Positions 34,287-43,623 are shown, numbered from the stretch's first letter. The stretch: 64,000 nucleotides of DNA from Paraburkholderia ginsengisoli NBRC 100965 (GCF_000739735.1 NZ_BBJF01000018.1:1-64000), one strand, 5' to 3'. Program-made: numbers and translations. Notes: generated by a model from the letters alone, not told the origin.

Positions 34287-35884
34287 TCAAAAAACTTATC
34301 CGCAAGCTATTCGGCCAGGACGCGGCGCCCGCTGACGACACCCTGCCCGCCGAAGCCGAAGCAGACGCATCGGGCCGCGAATCCGCGCGCAAGACCTCCA
34401 CTACCGAAGGCGCGGCCAAGCCGCGCCGCAAAACCATCCGCGCGCCTGGCGCCGCCGTCAAGGCCGTGCGCGACCCGGACGTGCCGGTCATCATTCCGCA
34501 TGACGTGCACGGCATCGATCCCTCGCTGATCTCGCGGAACGCGATTCGCGTGACCGAGGGGCTGCAGCAGGCGGGCCACCGCGCGTTCATCGTCGGCGGA
34601 GCGGTGCGCGATCTGTTGCTCGGCATCAAGCCGAAAGACTTCGACGTCGCCACCGACGCCACGCCAGAACAGGTGCAGAAGCTGTTCCGCCGCGCGCGCA
34701 TCATCGGCCGGCGGTTTCAGATCGTGCACGTGCAGTTCGGCCAGGAGATCATCGAGACGTCGACGTTCCGCGCGCTGGTCGATCCGCCCGCCGCGGACGC
34801 CGCGCCGCCGCGCCGTCTGAAGCGCGACGAGCTCGACCGCCGCACCCACGCGGTGGACGCGAGCGGCCGCGTGCTGCGCGACAATGTGTGGGGCGAGCAG
34901 CACGAAGACGCCACGCGCCGCGACTTCACGATCAACGCGATGTACTACGATCCGGCCACGCAAACCGTGCTGGACTATCACAACGGCATGGCCGACATGC
35001 GCGCGCGCCTGCTGCGCATGATCGGCGACCCGGCCACGCGCTATCGCGAAGACCCGGTCCGGATGCTGCGCGTGGTGCGTTTCGCCGCAAAGCTCGATTT
35101 CGAGATCGAAGACAGCACGCGCGAGCCGATCGCAAAGATGGCCGATCTGATCAACAACGTGCCCGCCGCGCGTCTGTTCGACGAGATGCTCAAGCTGATG
35201 CTGTCCGGTCACGCGCTCGCCTGCCTGAAGCGCCTGCGCCAGGAAGGTCTGCATCACGGTCTGCTGCCGCTGCTCGACGTGGTGCTCGAGCAGCCGATCG
35301 GCGAAAAATTCATCACGCTCGCGCTCTCCAACACCGATGCGCGCGTGCGTGCCGGCAAGCCGGTGTCGCCGGGCTTCCTGTTCGCCACGCTGCTGTGGCA
35401 CGACGTGCAGCAACGCTGGCAGAAGTTCGAGGCGAACGGCGAGTATCCGGTGCCCGCGCTGCATCGCGCGATGGACGAAGTTCTCGACATGCAGACCGAG
35501 AAACTCGCGATCCACAAGCGCTTCTCGTCGGATATGCGCGAGATCTGGGGCCTGCAGTTGCGCCTCGAAAAACGTTCGGGAAGAAGCGCGCTGAAGCTGC
35601 TGGAACACCAAAGATTTAGAGCGGGGTATGATTTCCTCCTGTTGCGCTGCGAATCGGGCGAACTCGATGAGTCGGTCGGTGCGTGGTGGACGGAGTTCAT
35701 CGAAGGAGACGTCGCCGCACGCGAGACGTTGCTCACGCAAGGCGGGAAGGACCGGAGTCCCAGAAAACGACGGCGGCGCAGCAGTGGCGCCAGAAGCCGC
35801 AAACCGGGCGACGGAATGGAGGGCGGCACGCCAGCCGAACGCACAGACAACGACGCGGGCCACGACGGCTCGCACGAAGACTGA
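34283..35884 (+). CDS. pcnB: Poly(A) polymerase I
   Basis: Adds 3' poly(A) tails that promote RNA decay. The 533-residue protein has a variable, charged N-terminus, then the nucleotidyltransferase core: A-F-I-V-G-G-A-V-R-D-L-L-L-G, the catalytic D-F-D-V-A-T-D-A, R-R-D-F-T-I-N-A-M-Y-Y-D and the domain around E-D-P-V-R-M-L-R-V-V-R-F-A-A-K. A basic C-terminal tail (R-K-R-R-R-R-S-S-G) follows, as in PcnB rather than CCA-adding enzymes. The GTG start at 34283 overlaps the stop of the HAD gene; the open frame further upstream belongs to another frame of that gene. Followed by folK, a common linkage. Confidence 0.93.
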   Translation: MIKKLIRKLFGQDAAPADDTLPAEAEADASGRESARKTSTTEGAAKPRRKTIRAPGAAVKAVRDPDVPVIIPHDVHGIDPSLISRNAIRVTEGLQQAGHRAFIVGGAVRDLLLGIKPKDFDVATDATPEQVQKLFRRARIIGRRFQIVHVQFGQEIIETSTFRALVDPPAADAAPPRRLKRDELDRRTHAVDASGRVLRDNVWGEQHEDATRRDFTINAMYYDPATQTVLDYHNGMADMRARLLRMIGDPATRYREDPVRMLRVVRFAAKLDFEIEDSTREPIAKMADLINNVPAARLFDEMLKLMLSGHALACLKRLRQEGLHHGLLPLLDVVLEQPIGEKFITLALSNTDARVRAGKPVSPGFLFATLLWHDVQQRWQKFEANGEYPVPALHRAMDEVLDMQTEKLAIHKRFSSDMREIWGLQLRLEKRSGRSALKLLEHQRFRAGYDFLLLRCESGELDESVGAWWTEFIEGDVAARETLLTQGGKDRSPRKRRRRSSGARSRKPGDGMEGGTPAERTDNDAGHDGSHED

Positions 35885-35932
35885 CGCGGCGTTCGCTGAA
35901 GCCGTCGAACGATAGTTGCAGGAAGTTATGCC

Positions 35933-36478
35933 ATGACGGTTGCTTATCTTGGCCTCGGCGCGAATCTCGGGGACGCGCGCCAGACCCTGAAAGACGCAGT
36001 GGTGTGCCTCGCACAACAGCACACCATCTCCGTGCTCGCCAAGTCGAGCCTGTATCGCACTGCCCCGATCGACGCGGGCGGTGACGACTATTTCAACTGC
36101 GTCGTGAAAGTCGAGACGACTCTCCCCGTGCGGCATCTGCTCGCGCTGTGCCACAAGATCGAGCATCAGTTCGGCCGCGAGCGGCCGTTTCGCAACGCGC
36201 CGCGAACGCTCGATCTGGACATCCTGCTTTATGGCGACCAGTCGATCGACGAAGCCGATCTGATCGTGCCGCATCCCCGCTTGACCGAACGCGCGTTCGC
36301 GCTGGTCCCGCTCATCGAAATCGACGCGGCGCTGGTCATTCCGCAACACGGCCGTGCCGATGCGCTGCTCGCCGGCGTCAGCGATCAACGCATCGAGAAA
36401 GTGAAGGGCCCGTGTCAGTGCCCGATGCTCAATGCATTGACTGGCGGCGCCACCGCCGACAAAGGCCGCTGCGAATGA
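35933..36478 (+). CDS. folK: 2-amino-4-hydroxy-6-hydroxymethyldihydropteridine pyrophosphokinase
   Basis: Transfers pyrophosphate from ATP to hydroxymethyl-dihydropterin in folate synthesis. The 181-residue protein has Y-L-G-L-G-A-N-L-G-D at the N-terminus and the HPPK signature R-P-F-R-N-A-P-R-T-L-D-L-D-I-L-L-Y-G, with the two Mg-binding Asp. P-H-P-R-L-T-E-R-A-F is also conserved. A short C-terminal extension with Cys residues (G-P-C-Q-C-P) is of unknown role. Overlaps the nucleoside kinase gene as ATGA. The nearby pabBC gene belongs to the same pathway. Confidence 0.96.
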   Translation: MTVAYLGLGANLGDARQTLKDAVVCLAQQHTISVLAKSSLYRTAPIDAGGDDYFNCVVKVETTLPVRHLLALCHKIEHQFGRERPFRNAPRTLDLDILLYGDQSIDEADLIVPHPRLTERAFALVPLIEIDAALVIPQHGRADALLAGVSDQRIEKVKGPCQCPMLNALTGGATADKGRCE

Positions 36479-37155
36479 GTTCACCTCCACTTACGGTCAC
36501 CGCGCCGCAACTGCGTCCTCCGTTCGGTTATCTCGCAATCGAAGGGCCGATCGGCGTCGGCAAGACTTCGCTCGCGCGACGGCTCGCACAGCGCTGGTCG
36601 ATGCAGGAATTGTTCGAGCGACCGCAGGACAATCCGTTTCTCGAACGCTTTTATCGCGACACCGCGCGTTACGCGTTGCCCACGCAATTGCACTTCGCAT
36701 TGCAGCGCGCGCAGCAGGCGCAGGAAGTGAACGCGGCGCACGGCTCGGGCACGCCGCTCATCGCCGATTTCATGACGCAGAAGAACGACATCTTCGCGCG
36801 TCTGACGTTGCAGGAAGACGAGTGGCAGTTGTATCGCGCGCTCGCGGCGCAGCTCAACGTCAGCGCGCCGGCGCCGGATTTCGTGGTGTACCTGCAGGCC
36901 AGTCCCGAGGTGCTGTTCGCGCGCATCCAGAAGCGCGCGGTGCCGATGGAGCTGCAGATCTCCGACGCGTATCTGCGCGCGCTATGTGACGCGTACAACG
37001 AATTCTTCTATCACTACGACCGCACGCCCGTGCTGACGGTCAACGCCGAACATCTGAATCCGCTCGATTCCGACGCGGACCTTGCGCTACTCGCCGAACG
37101 CATCGAAACCATGCGCGGTCGCAAGGAATTCTTTGTCAAAGGCACGTCGCTCTAA
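36475..37155 (+). CDS. Deoxynucleoside kinase family protein
   Basis: A 226-residue P-loop kinase of the dNK/dGK-dCK family. Visible motifs: I-E-G-P-I-G-V-G-K-T-S-L-A at about residues 22-34, the F-Y-R-D and Q-L-H-F-A-L-Q-R-A-Q-Q region, A-D-F-M-T-Q-K-N-D-I-F-A near 97, and the lid-like R-I-Q-K-R. Bacterial members phosphorylate deoxyadenosine/deoxyguanosine for salvage. In beta-proteobacteria such a gene often sits between folK and panB, as here, for unclear reasons. The start at 36475 overlaps the folK stop. Substrate preference cannot be read from sequence. Confidence 0.9.
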   Translation: MSSPPLTVTAPQLRPPFGYLAIEGPIGVGKTSLARRLAQRWSMQELFERPQDNPFLERFYRDTARYALPTQLHFALQRAQQAQEVNAAHGSGTPLIADFMTQKNDIFARLTLQEDEWQLYRALAAQLNVSAPAPDFVVYLQASPEVLFARIQKRAVPMELQISDAYLRALCDAYNEFFYHYDRTPVLTVNAEHLNPLDSDADLALLAERIETMRGRKEFFVKGTSL

Positions 37156-37192
37156 GCGGCGCGGCCACCTCTTTTTTCCATTGGATTGACCC

Positions 37193-38008
37193 ATGACCTA
37201 TTTGCAGGAAGCGAGCCGGAACGCGGTCACCGTGCCGAAACTGCAGGCGATGCGCGACGCCGGCGAAAAAATCGCGATGCTCACCTGTTACGACGCGAGC
37301 TTCGCGGCGCTGCTGGATCGCGCCGGCGTCGACGTGCTGTTGATCGGCGATTCGCTCGGCAACGTGCTGCAAGGGCAGACGACCACGCTGCCGGTATCGC
37401 TCGCGGACATCGCCTATCACACGGCCAGCGTGGCGCGGGCGCGGCCCGCGGCACTGGTGGTCGCCGATCTGCCGTTCGGCACCTACGGCACGCCGGAAGA
37501 CGCGTTCCGTAGCTCGGTGGAATTGATGCGCGCCGGCGCGCAGATGGTAAAGCTCGAAGGCGGCGAGTGGCTCGCGGAAACGGTGCGCTTTCTGGTCGAG
37601 CGCTCGATTCCGGTGTGCGCGCACGTCGGCCTCACGCCCCAGTCGGTGCATGCGTTCGGCGGCTTCAAGGTGCAAGGCAAGACCGAGGCGGGTGCCAGCC
37701 AGCTGCTGCGCGACTCGCTCGCCGTGCAGGCAGCAGGCGCGCAGCTGATCGTGATGGAGGCGATTCCGACACAGCTCGCGAGCGAAGTCACGAAGCAGTT
37801 GCGTATTCCGACGATCGGAATTGGCGCGGGGCTCGACTGCTCGGGTCAGGTGCTGGTGCTGCACGACATGCTGGGGATTTTCCCCGGCAAACGGCCGCGC
37901 TTCGTGAAGGATTTCATGCAGGGGCAAGTCAGCATTCAGGCCGCTGTGGAAGCGTATGTGCGCGCGGTGAAGGACGGTTCGTTCCCTAGCCCTGAGCACA
38001 CGTTCTGA
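37193..38008 (+). CDS. panB: 3-methyl-2-oxobutanoate hydroxymethyltransferase
   Basis: First committed step of pantothenate synthesis, using 5,10-methylene-THF to form ketopantoate. The 271-residue protein has M-L-T-C-Y-D-A-S-F-A, V-L-L-I-G-D-S-L-G-N-V, V-V-A-D-L-P-F-G-T-Y, K-L-E-G-G and A-H-V-G-L-T-P-Q-S-V. The catalytic Glu region is V-M-E-A-I-P and the C-terminal block is G-I-G-A-G. Follows the nucleoside kinase by 37 bases. The association with folK is consistent with its folate cofactor. Confidence 0.97.
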   Translation: MTYLQEASRNAVTVPKLQAMRDAGEKIAMLTCYDASFAALLDRAGVDVLLIGDSLGNVLQGQTTTLPVSLADIAYHTASVARARPAALVVADLPFGTYGTPEDAFRSSVELMRAGAQMVKLEGGEWLAETVRFLVERSIPVCAHVGLTPQSVHAFGGFKVQGKTEAGASQLLRDSLAVQAAGAQLIVMEAIPTQLASEVTKQLRIPTIGIGAGLDCSGQVLVLHDMLGIFPGKRPRFVKDFMQGQVSIQAAVEAYVRAVKDGSFPSPEHTF

Positions 38009-38017
38009 TGCGTGCGT

Positions 38018-38039
38018 CGCCTCGCCGAACGGCGGGGCG
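38018..38039. terminator. Hairpin between convergent panB and pabBC
   Basis: CGCCTCGCCG pairs with CGGCGGGGCG (one T-G pair) around AA. It is a compact, very stable stem ten bases after the panB stop. No T run follows. Confidence 0.5.
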
Positions 38040-38133
38040 CTGGTGCGTTTGGGTCATTGGTTTTTTGTCGGTGCGCACGCGGCGCATTTTTTGATGCACG
38101 CGTGCGGCTTCGTTCCCCTTCTTCGTCCGTGTT

Positions 38134-40083
38134 CTAGCGGACTAGCCGCGCCTCTAGCGCGCCGCGCAATGCATTGCAGATCAGCAGTGCTTCAGCGTTC
38201 AGCACGTCCGCCTGGGTCAGGATTTTTTCCGCCGCTTGCAGGCCCGACGCTTCTTCGAGCAATACGCTTCGCATCACACCGGGCAGCACGCCCGACGCGA
38301 GCGGGGGCGTCCACCATCGTCCCGCCAGCTTTACGAACACGTTCGACCGACCGCCTTCGGTCAGTTCGCCCCGGTCGTTGAAGAACAGCGTATCGAACGC
38401 GCCTTTCGCCTCGGCTTCGCGCCAGCCGCGGTCGTAGTCGGCGCGACGGGTGGTCTTGTAGTGCAGCAGCGGGTCGCCGGCTTCGGTCGCGAGAAACGCG
38501 TGGTCAGGGCCGAGCAGTACGCCGACTGTCGAGTCGGCCAGCGGCATCAGGACCGCGGCGCCGACGTGCACCGTGCCGTCCTTGCTCAGCGCCAGTCGCA
38601 TGCGATGCGGAATCTGCGCCGGCAGCGACGCGCACTGCGCGGCGATCTGCGCGCGAATCGCGTCGATGTCGTCCAGTCTGAAGCCAAGCGCTGCGGCGCT
38701 CGACGCGAGCCGTTCGAGGTGACGCGTTAGATGCCGCACGCCCTCTTCCCGCGTCGCGTACATCGTTTCGAACAGTTCGAAGCCCGGGTCGGCGCCGGTC
38801 AGGAATCTGGCTTTCAATCGACACTCCGCGTATTCATCGGCAGCCACGCTGTCGAGGACGATCCCCGCGCCGATGCCCATCGTGCCTTGCAGACCGCCCG
38901 TTTGCGCGGACCGCTTCAACGTCAGGGTACGGATGGCGACGGACAGGCAGAAGTCGCCGCAAGCGGAGTCGTTCGTGGAGGCCGGGCCGGCAATGGTTGA
39001 TGCGCCAGCGGCAACGGCATCGGCATCCGCACGAGTCGCGCCCGAGGGCGCATCCAGCCACCCGATCGCGCCGGTATAAAGACCGCGCGGCGTGCTCTCG
39101 AGCTCATCGATCAGCTGCATCGTGCGATGCTTCGGCGCGCCGGTGATCGAGCCGCACGGAAACAGCGCGCGCAGGACGCCGGCGAACGATGTACCGGCCA
39201 GCAACGTCGCTTCGACGGTCGAAGTCATCTGCCAGACCGACGCGTACGGTTCCACCGAAAACAGCGCCGGCACCTTGACCGAACCCGTCTGCGCGACGCG
39301 CGACAGGTCGTTGCGCAACAGATCCACGATCATCACGTTTTCGGCGCGGTTTTTCGGATCGTGGCCGAGGAACTCGGCGGCGTGCCGATCGGCGGCCGGT
39401 TCGTCCGAACGCGGCGCGGTGCCTTTCATCGGGCGCGCGCGCAACCGGGCGCCGTGCTTCTCGACAAAGAGTTCCGGCGAGCACGACAACACCCAGCGAT
39501 CATCCGGCAACGCGATGAACGCGCCAAACGGAACCGGCTGACGCGCCCTCAACCGCCGATAAAGCGCGGTAGGCGAGCCGAACACGTCGAAGCCGAGCCG
39601 GTACGTGTAGTTGACCTGATACGAATCGCCCGCGCACAAGGCGGCATGGATCGCGTCGATCGCCGCGTCGAATTGCGTGGGATCGACGCTCGCGCGCACG
39701 TTGGCCGTACCCGCTATCGACGGCTGCACCGCTCCGCCGTCGCGCTCCATGAGCCACGCGTCGACCTCTTCACGCGAACGTGGCACGCAGCGTTCGAACA
39801 ATAAAAAACGCAGCGAGGCATCGCCACGCTGCGTTTTCAGAGGCCGGCTCACTTCTGCGCCGAGGAGAAGCGTCCGGCCAAACTCATAGTCGGCGAGCAC
39901 GACGGCATGCAGACCCGCCCGCGTATCGGCAACGACGCTCTCACACACGGCGTCGAGTTGCGCGGCGTCCGCGCAAACCCGTTCATGCACAAACCCCGTG
40001 TACAGGCGACTCGAACGGCGCACGGCCGTCGCGTCGCAATCGTCGAGCAGTGCGAACACCGCGTCGCGTTCATCTGCCGTCAT
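38134..40083 (-). CDS. pabB: Aminodeoxychorismate synthase component I fused to aminodeoxychorismate lyase-like domain (PabB-PabC)
   Basis: A 649-residue fusion protein. Residues to about 420 form the chorismate-binding PabB domain, with R-P-M-K-G-T-A-P-R, N-V-M-I-V-D-L-L-R-N-D-L-S-R and G-S-I-T-G-A-P-K-H-R-T-M. It aminates chorismate using ammonia from PabA. Residues from about 435 are a class IV aminotransferase (PabC-like) domain: F-E-L-F-E-T-M, the likely PLP lysine in H-Y-K-T-T-R-R-A-D-Y-D, and G-R-S-N-V-F. This would complete p-aminobenzoate synthesis in one polypeptide. Starts at the ATG at 40083; 25 bases after dnaJ. No pabA is present in the window. Confidence 0.93.
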   Translation of the reverse strand: MTADERDAVFALLDDCDATAVRRSSRLYTGFVHERVCADAAQLDAVCESVVADTRAGLHAVVLADYEFGRTLLLGAEVSRPLKTQRGDASLRFLLFERCVPRSREEVDAWLMERDGGAVQPSIAGTANVRASVDPTQFDAAIDAIHAALCAGDSYQVNYTYRLGFDVFGSPTALYRRLRARQPVPFGAFIALPDDRWVLSCSPELFVEKHGARLRARPMKGTAPRSDEPAADRHAAEFLGHDPKNRAENVMIVDLLRNDLSRVAQTGSVKVPALFSVEPYASVWQMTSTVEATLLAGTSFAGVLRALFPCGSITGAPKHRTMQLIDELESTPRGLYTGAIGWLDAPSGATRADADAVAAGASTIAGPASTNDSACGDFCLSVAIRTLTLKRSAQTGGLQGTMGIGAGIVLDSVAADEYAECRLKARFLTGADPGFELFETMYATREEGVRHLTRHLERLASSAAALGFRLDDIDAIRAQIAAQCASLPAQIPHRMRLALSKDGTVHVGAAVLMPLADSTVGVLLGPDHAFLATEAGDPLLHYKTTRRADYDRGWREAEAKGAFDTLFFNDRGELTEGGRSNVFVKLAGRWWTPPLASGVLPGVMRSVLLEEASGLQAAEKILTQADVLNAEALLICNALRGALEARLVR

Positions 40084-40108
40084 GCTTACCGCCAACTTCA
40101 AACCGCCA

Positions 40109-41248
40109 TTAATCGAAGAAGCTCTTCACCCGATCGAACCAGCTCTTGCTTTGCGGGCTATGCCGCGAGCCGCCTTCCACCAGCGCTTTTTCGAACTGCT
40201 GCAACAACTCGCGCTGCGTGTCGTTGAGCTTGACCGGCGTCTCGACCTGCACGTGCACGTACAGATCGCCGGCAATGCTCGATCGCAGCCCCTTGATGCC
40301 CTTGCCGCGCAGACGGAACGTCTTGCCCGACTGCGTGCCTTCCGGCACCGTGAAGCTGGCGCGGCCGGCGAGCGTCGGCACTTCGATTTCACCGCCGAGC
40401 GCCGCTGTGGTGAACGGAATCGGCATCTGGCAATGCAGATCGTCGCCGTCACGCTCGAACACCGAGTGCTGCTTGATGTGAATTTCGACGTACAGATCGC
40501 CCGACGGACCGCCATTGATGCCCGGCTCGCCGTTGCCGGCCGAGCGAATGCGCATGCCGTCGTCGATACCTGCCGGGATCTTCACTTCGAGCGTCTTGGT
40601 TTCCTTCACCTTGCCCGCGCCGTGGCAGTGGCCGCACGGATCGGGGATATAGGTGCCGGTGCCGTGACACTTCGGACAGGTCTGCTGGATGCTGAAAAAG
40701 CCTTGCGACATCCGCACCGAACCCGAACCGCTACAGGTCGGGCAGGTTTCCGGCTTGGTGCCGGGCTTCGCGCCCGAGCCGTGACAGACTTCGCACGAGA
40801 CCCAGCTCGGCACGCGAATCTGCGTGTCGTAGCCGTGAGCGGCCTGCTCAAGCGTGATTTCCATGCTGTAGCGCAGATCGGCGCCGCGGTACACCTGCGG
40901 GCCCGCACGGCCGCCGCCGCGCGCGGCGCCACCGGCCGCCTGGCCGAAGATGTCGCCGAAAATATCGCCGAACGCATCGGCAAAGCCGCCGAAGCCTTGC
41001 GCACCGCCTGCGCCCATATTCGGATCGACGCCCGCGTGGCCGTACTGATCGTACGCGGCACGCTTTTGCGAGTCCGACAGCATTTCATAGGCTTCCTTCA
41101 CCTCTTTGAAATGCTCTTCCGCATCCTTGTTGCCCGGATTGCGGTCGGGGTGGTGCTTCATCGCGAGCTTGCGATAAGCCTTCTTGATTTCGTCGTCGCT
41201 CGCGTTCTTTGCGACGCCCAGAACCTCGTAGTAATCCCGTTTCGCCAT
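40109..41248 (-). CDS. dnaJ: Chaperone protein DnaJ
   Basis: Hsp40 co-chaperone that delivers substrates to DnaK and stimulates its ATPase. The 379-residue type I protein has the J domain with K-H-H-P-D-R-N, a Gly/Phe-rich linker (about 75-125) and four zinc-binding repeats (C-E-V-C-H-G-S-G, C-P-T-C-S-G-S-G, C-P-K-C-H-G-T-G, C-G-H-C-H-G-A-G), followed by the C-terminal substrate-binding domains. Downstream of dnaK on the same strand, 266 bases away, where no separate heat-shock promoter was recognised. Confidence 0.98.
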   Translation of the reverse strand: MAKRDYYEVLGVAKNASDDEIKKAYRKLAMKHHPDRNPGNKDAEEHFKEVKEAYEMLSDSQKRAAYDQYGHAGVDPNMGAGGAQGFGGFADAFGDIFGDIFGQAAGGAARGGGRAGPQVYRGADLRYSMEITLEQAAHGYDTQIRVPSWVSCEVCHGSGAKPGTKPETCPTCSGSGSVRMSQGFFSIQQTCPKCHGTGTYIPDPCGHCHGAGKVKETKTLEVKIPAGIDDGMRIRSAGNGEPGINGGPSGDLYVEIHIKQHSVFERDGDDLHCQMPIPFTTAALGGEIEVPTLAGRASFTVPEGTQSGKTFRLRGKGIKGLRSSIAGDLYVHVQVETPVKLNDTQRELLQQFEKALVEGGSRHSPQSKSWFDRVKSFFD

Positions 41249-41514
41249 ATCGGTTCAACGCCACTCGCGCAATGCGACGCGGTGGCTCCTCTTGAATGCT
41301 GGAGTCTCACGACTCGTCCGGCCGCTGTTTTTACCCGCTTTGATACGGCTCAAAACAACGCCCTCCATAAAACAAATGTGCCCGGAGAGCCCCAAAAGGC
41401 TCGCCAGGCGTGATAACCGCTCTTGCACGTCGGTCGTCCGGATGGACGCGGCCTTGTGCAGCCGGGCCGCGCACATCGCTGTGCACGGCTTTACGGTCGA
41501 AATACGACCTGGCT

Positions 41515-43470
41515 TTAGTCCTTCTTCACTTCCTTGAACTCGGCGTCGACCACATCGTCCTGCTGCTGGCTCGCGCCACCTGCTGCCGATGCGCCCGCAC
41601 CCGCCGCGCCCGCTGCCGCAGCTTCCGCGCCTTGCGCAGCCTGCATGTCGGCGTACATCTTCTCGCCCATCTTCTGCGAGGCGGTTGCGACCACTTCGAT
41701 CTTCGCTTCGATCGCGGCCTTGTCGCTCGAACCGCTCTTCAGCGTTTCTTCGAGGTCCTTCAGCGCGGCTTCGATCTTTTCCTTCTCGCCCGCTTCCAGC
41801 TTGTCGCCGTATTCGGTGAGCGCCTTCTTCGTGCTGTGGACCAGCGCGTCGCCCTGATTGCGGGCATCGGCCAATTCACGCAGCTTGTGATCTTCTTCAG
41901 CGTTCGCTTCGGCGTCCTTCACCATCTTCTCGATTTCAGCTTCGGACAGACCCGAGTTCGCCTTGATCGTGATGCGGTTTTCCTTGCCGGTCGCCTTGTC
42001 CTTCGCGCCGACGTGCAAGATGCCGTTCGCGTCGATGTCGAAGCTCACTTCGATCTGCGGCGTGCCGCGCGGTGCCGGCGGAATGCCTTCGAGGTTGAAC
42101 TCGCCCAGCAGCTTGTTGCCCGCCGCCATTTCGCGTTCGCCCTGGAACACCTTGATCGTCACGGCGCCCTGATTGTCGTCAGCCGTCGAGTAGACCTGTG
42201 CGTGCTTGGTCGGGATCGTGGTGTTCTTGTTGATCATCTTCGTCATCACGCCGCCGAGCGTTTCGATGCCGAGCGACAGCGGGGTCACGTCGAGCAGCAG
42301 AACGTCCTTGCGGTCGCCCGACAGAACCTGGCCTTGAATCGCGGCGCCAACGGCGACGGCTTCGTCCGGGTTCACGTCACGGCGCGGATCCTTGCCGAAG
42401 AATTCCTTAACCTTTTCCTGCACCTTCGGCATGCGAGTCATACCGCCGACCAGAATCACGTCGTCGATTTCGCCGACCTTCACGCCTGCGTCCTTGATCG
42501 CGACGCGGCACGGCTCGATCGTGCGTTCGATCAGCTCTTCAACCAGCGCTTCCAGCTTCGCACGCGTGATCTTCAGGTTCAAATGCTTCGGACCCGATGC
42601 GTCGGCCGTGATGTACGGCAGGTTGATTTCGGTCTGCTGGCTCGACGACAGTTCGATCTTTGCCTTTTCAGCCGATTCCTTCAGGCGTTGCAGCGCGAGC
42701 ACGTCCTTCGACAGATCGACGCCCTGCTCTTTCTTGAACTCGCCGATGATGTAGTCGATGATGCGCTGGTCGAAGTCTTCACCGCCGAGGAACGTATCGC
42801 CGTTCGTGGACAGCACTTCGAACTGCATTTCACCGTCGACGTCCGCGATTTCGATGATCGACACGTCGAACGTACCGCCGCCCAGGTCATACACCGCGAT
42901 CTTGCGGTCGCCCTTTTCGGCTTTGTCCAGACCGAACGCCAGAGCCGCTGCGGTCGGTTCGTTGATGATCCGCTTCACTTCCAGCCCGGCGATGCGGCCA
43001 GCATCTTTGGTTGCCTGACGCTGGCTGTCGTTGAAGTACGCGGGAACCGTAATCACTGCTTCGGTGACCGGCTCGCCGAGGTAGTCTTCAGCGGTCTTCT
43101 TCATCTTGCGCAGGACTTCCGCGGAGATTTGCGGCGGCGCCAGCTTCTGATCGCGCACTTCGACCCATGCGTCGCCGTTGTCGGCCTTTATGATCTTGTA
43201 CGGCATCAGGCCGATGTCTTTCTGCACTTCTTTTTCTTCGAAGCGGCGGCCGATCAGACGCTTGACCGCGTACAGCGTGTTCTTCGGGTTCGTGACCGAC
43301 TGACGCTTCGCAGGTGCGCCGACCAGAATCTCGCCGTCTTCCATGTAAGCGATGATCGACGGCGTGGTGCGCGCACCTTCCGAGTTCTCGATCACCTTGA
43401 CCGAATTGCCTTCCATGATCGCCACGCACGAGTTGGTCGTGCCGAGGTCGATGCCGATGATTTTGCCCAT
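41515..43470 (-). CDS. dnaK: Chaperone protein DnaK (Hsp70)
   Basis: A 651-residue ATP-dependent chaperone. The N-terminal ATPase domain begins G-K-I-I-G-I-D-L-G-T-T-N-S-C-V-A and includes A-V-Y-D-L-G-G-G-T-F-D-V-S and V-G-G-M-T-R-M-P. The substrate-binding domain starts after L-L-L-D-V-T-P-L-S-L-G-I-E-T. The tail ends D-D-V-V-D-A-E-F-K-E-V-K-K-D, typical of proteobacterial DnaK. Start at the ATG at 43470 with AGGAGAT upstream; the 26 additional residues to 43548 are not conserved. Preceded by a thioredoxin-like gene and by inverted repeats around a sigma-32-like element. Confidence 0.98.
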   Translation of the reverse strand: MGKIIGIDLGTTNSCVAIMEGNSVKVIENSEGARTTPSIIAYMEDGEILVGAPAKRQSVTNPKNTLYAVKRLIGRRFEEKEVQKDIGLMPYKIIKADNGDAWVEVRDQKLAPPQISAEVLRKMKKTAEDYLGEPVTEAVITVPAYFNDSQRQATKDAGRIAGLEVKRIINEPTAAALAFGLDKAEKGDRKIAVYDLGGGTFDVSIIEIADVDGEMQFEVLSTNGDTFLGGEDFDQRIIDYIIGEFKKEQGVDLSKDVLALQRLKESAEKAKIELSSSQQTEINLPYITADASGPKHLNLKITRAKLEALVEELIERTIEPCRVAIKDAGVKVGEIDDVILVGGMTRMPKVQEKVKEFFGKDPRRDVNPDEAVAVGAAIQGQVLSGDRKDVLLLDVTPLSLGIETLGGVMTKMINKNTTIPTKHAQVYSTADDNQGAVTIKVFQGEREMAAGNKLLGEFNLEGIPPAPRGTPQIEVSFDIDANGILHVGAKDKATGKENRITIKANSGLSEAEIEKMVKDAEANAEEDHKLRELADARNQGDALVHSTKKALTEYGDKLEAGEKEKIEAALKDLEETLKSGSSDKAAIEAKIEVVATASQKMGEKMYADMQAAQGAEAAAAGAAGAGASAAGGASQQQDDVVDAEFKEVKKD

Positions 43471-43576
43471 TTTTTCTAATCTCCTAACTTTGATCGCTGC
43501 GGGAATCGCCCTGTTTGCCCATCCGGCGGTCAGGCGATCCGCTCTCAATTCATACCTGCACTCAACATAAGTGCGT

Positions 43577-43610
43577 CCGCATCGTTTTCAAGACCTCTTT
43601 TACGATGCGG
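43577..43610 (-). promoter_or_regulatory. Putative dnaK heat-shock promoter region with inverted repeats
   Basis: Reading the minus strand, CTTGAAA (43592-43586) resembles a sigma-32 -35 box, with a weak -10 candidate (ACTTATGT) about 14 bases downstream. Perfect 9-bp arms CCGCATCGT and ACGATGCGG flank the -35 box with 16 bases between. A second 6-bp pair (AAGACC / GGTCTT, 43614-43609 and 43595-43590) overlaps the first arm, so the two stems exclude each other. The sequence does not match CIRCE. Confidence 0.45.
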
Positions 43611-43623
43611 TCTTTAATTTTTT

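Noticed and set aside
41410..43479. 689-codon + strand frame opposite dnaK
   Set aside because: A well-known type of artefact: antisense of dnaK gives a long open frame that has been misnamed as a dehydrogenase. Composition is that of a shadow frame, and dnaK itself is certain.
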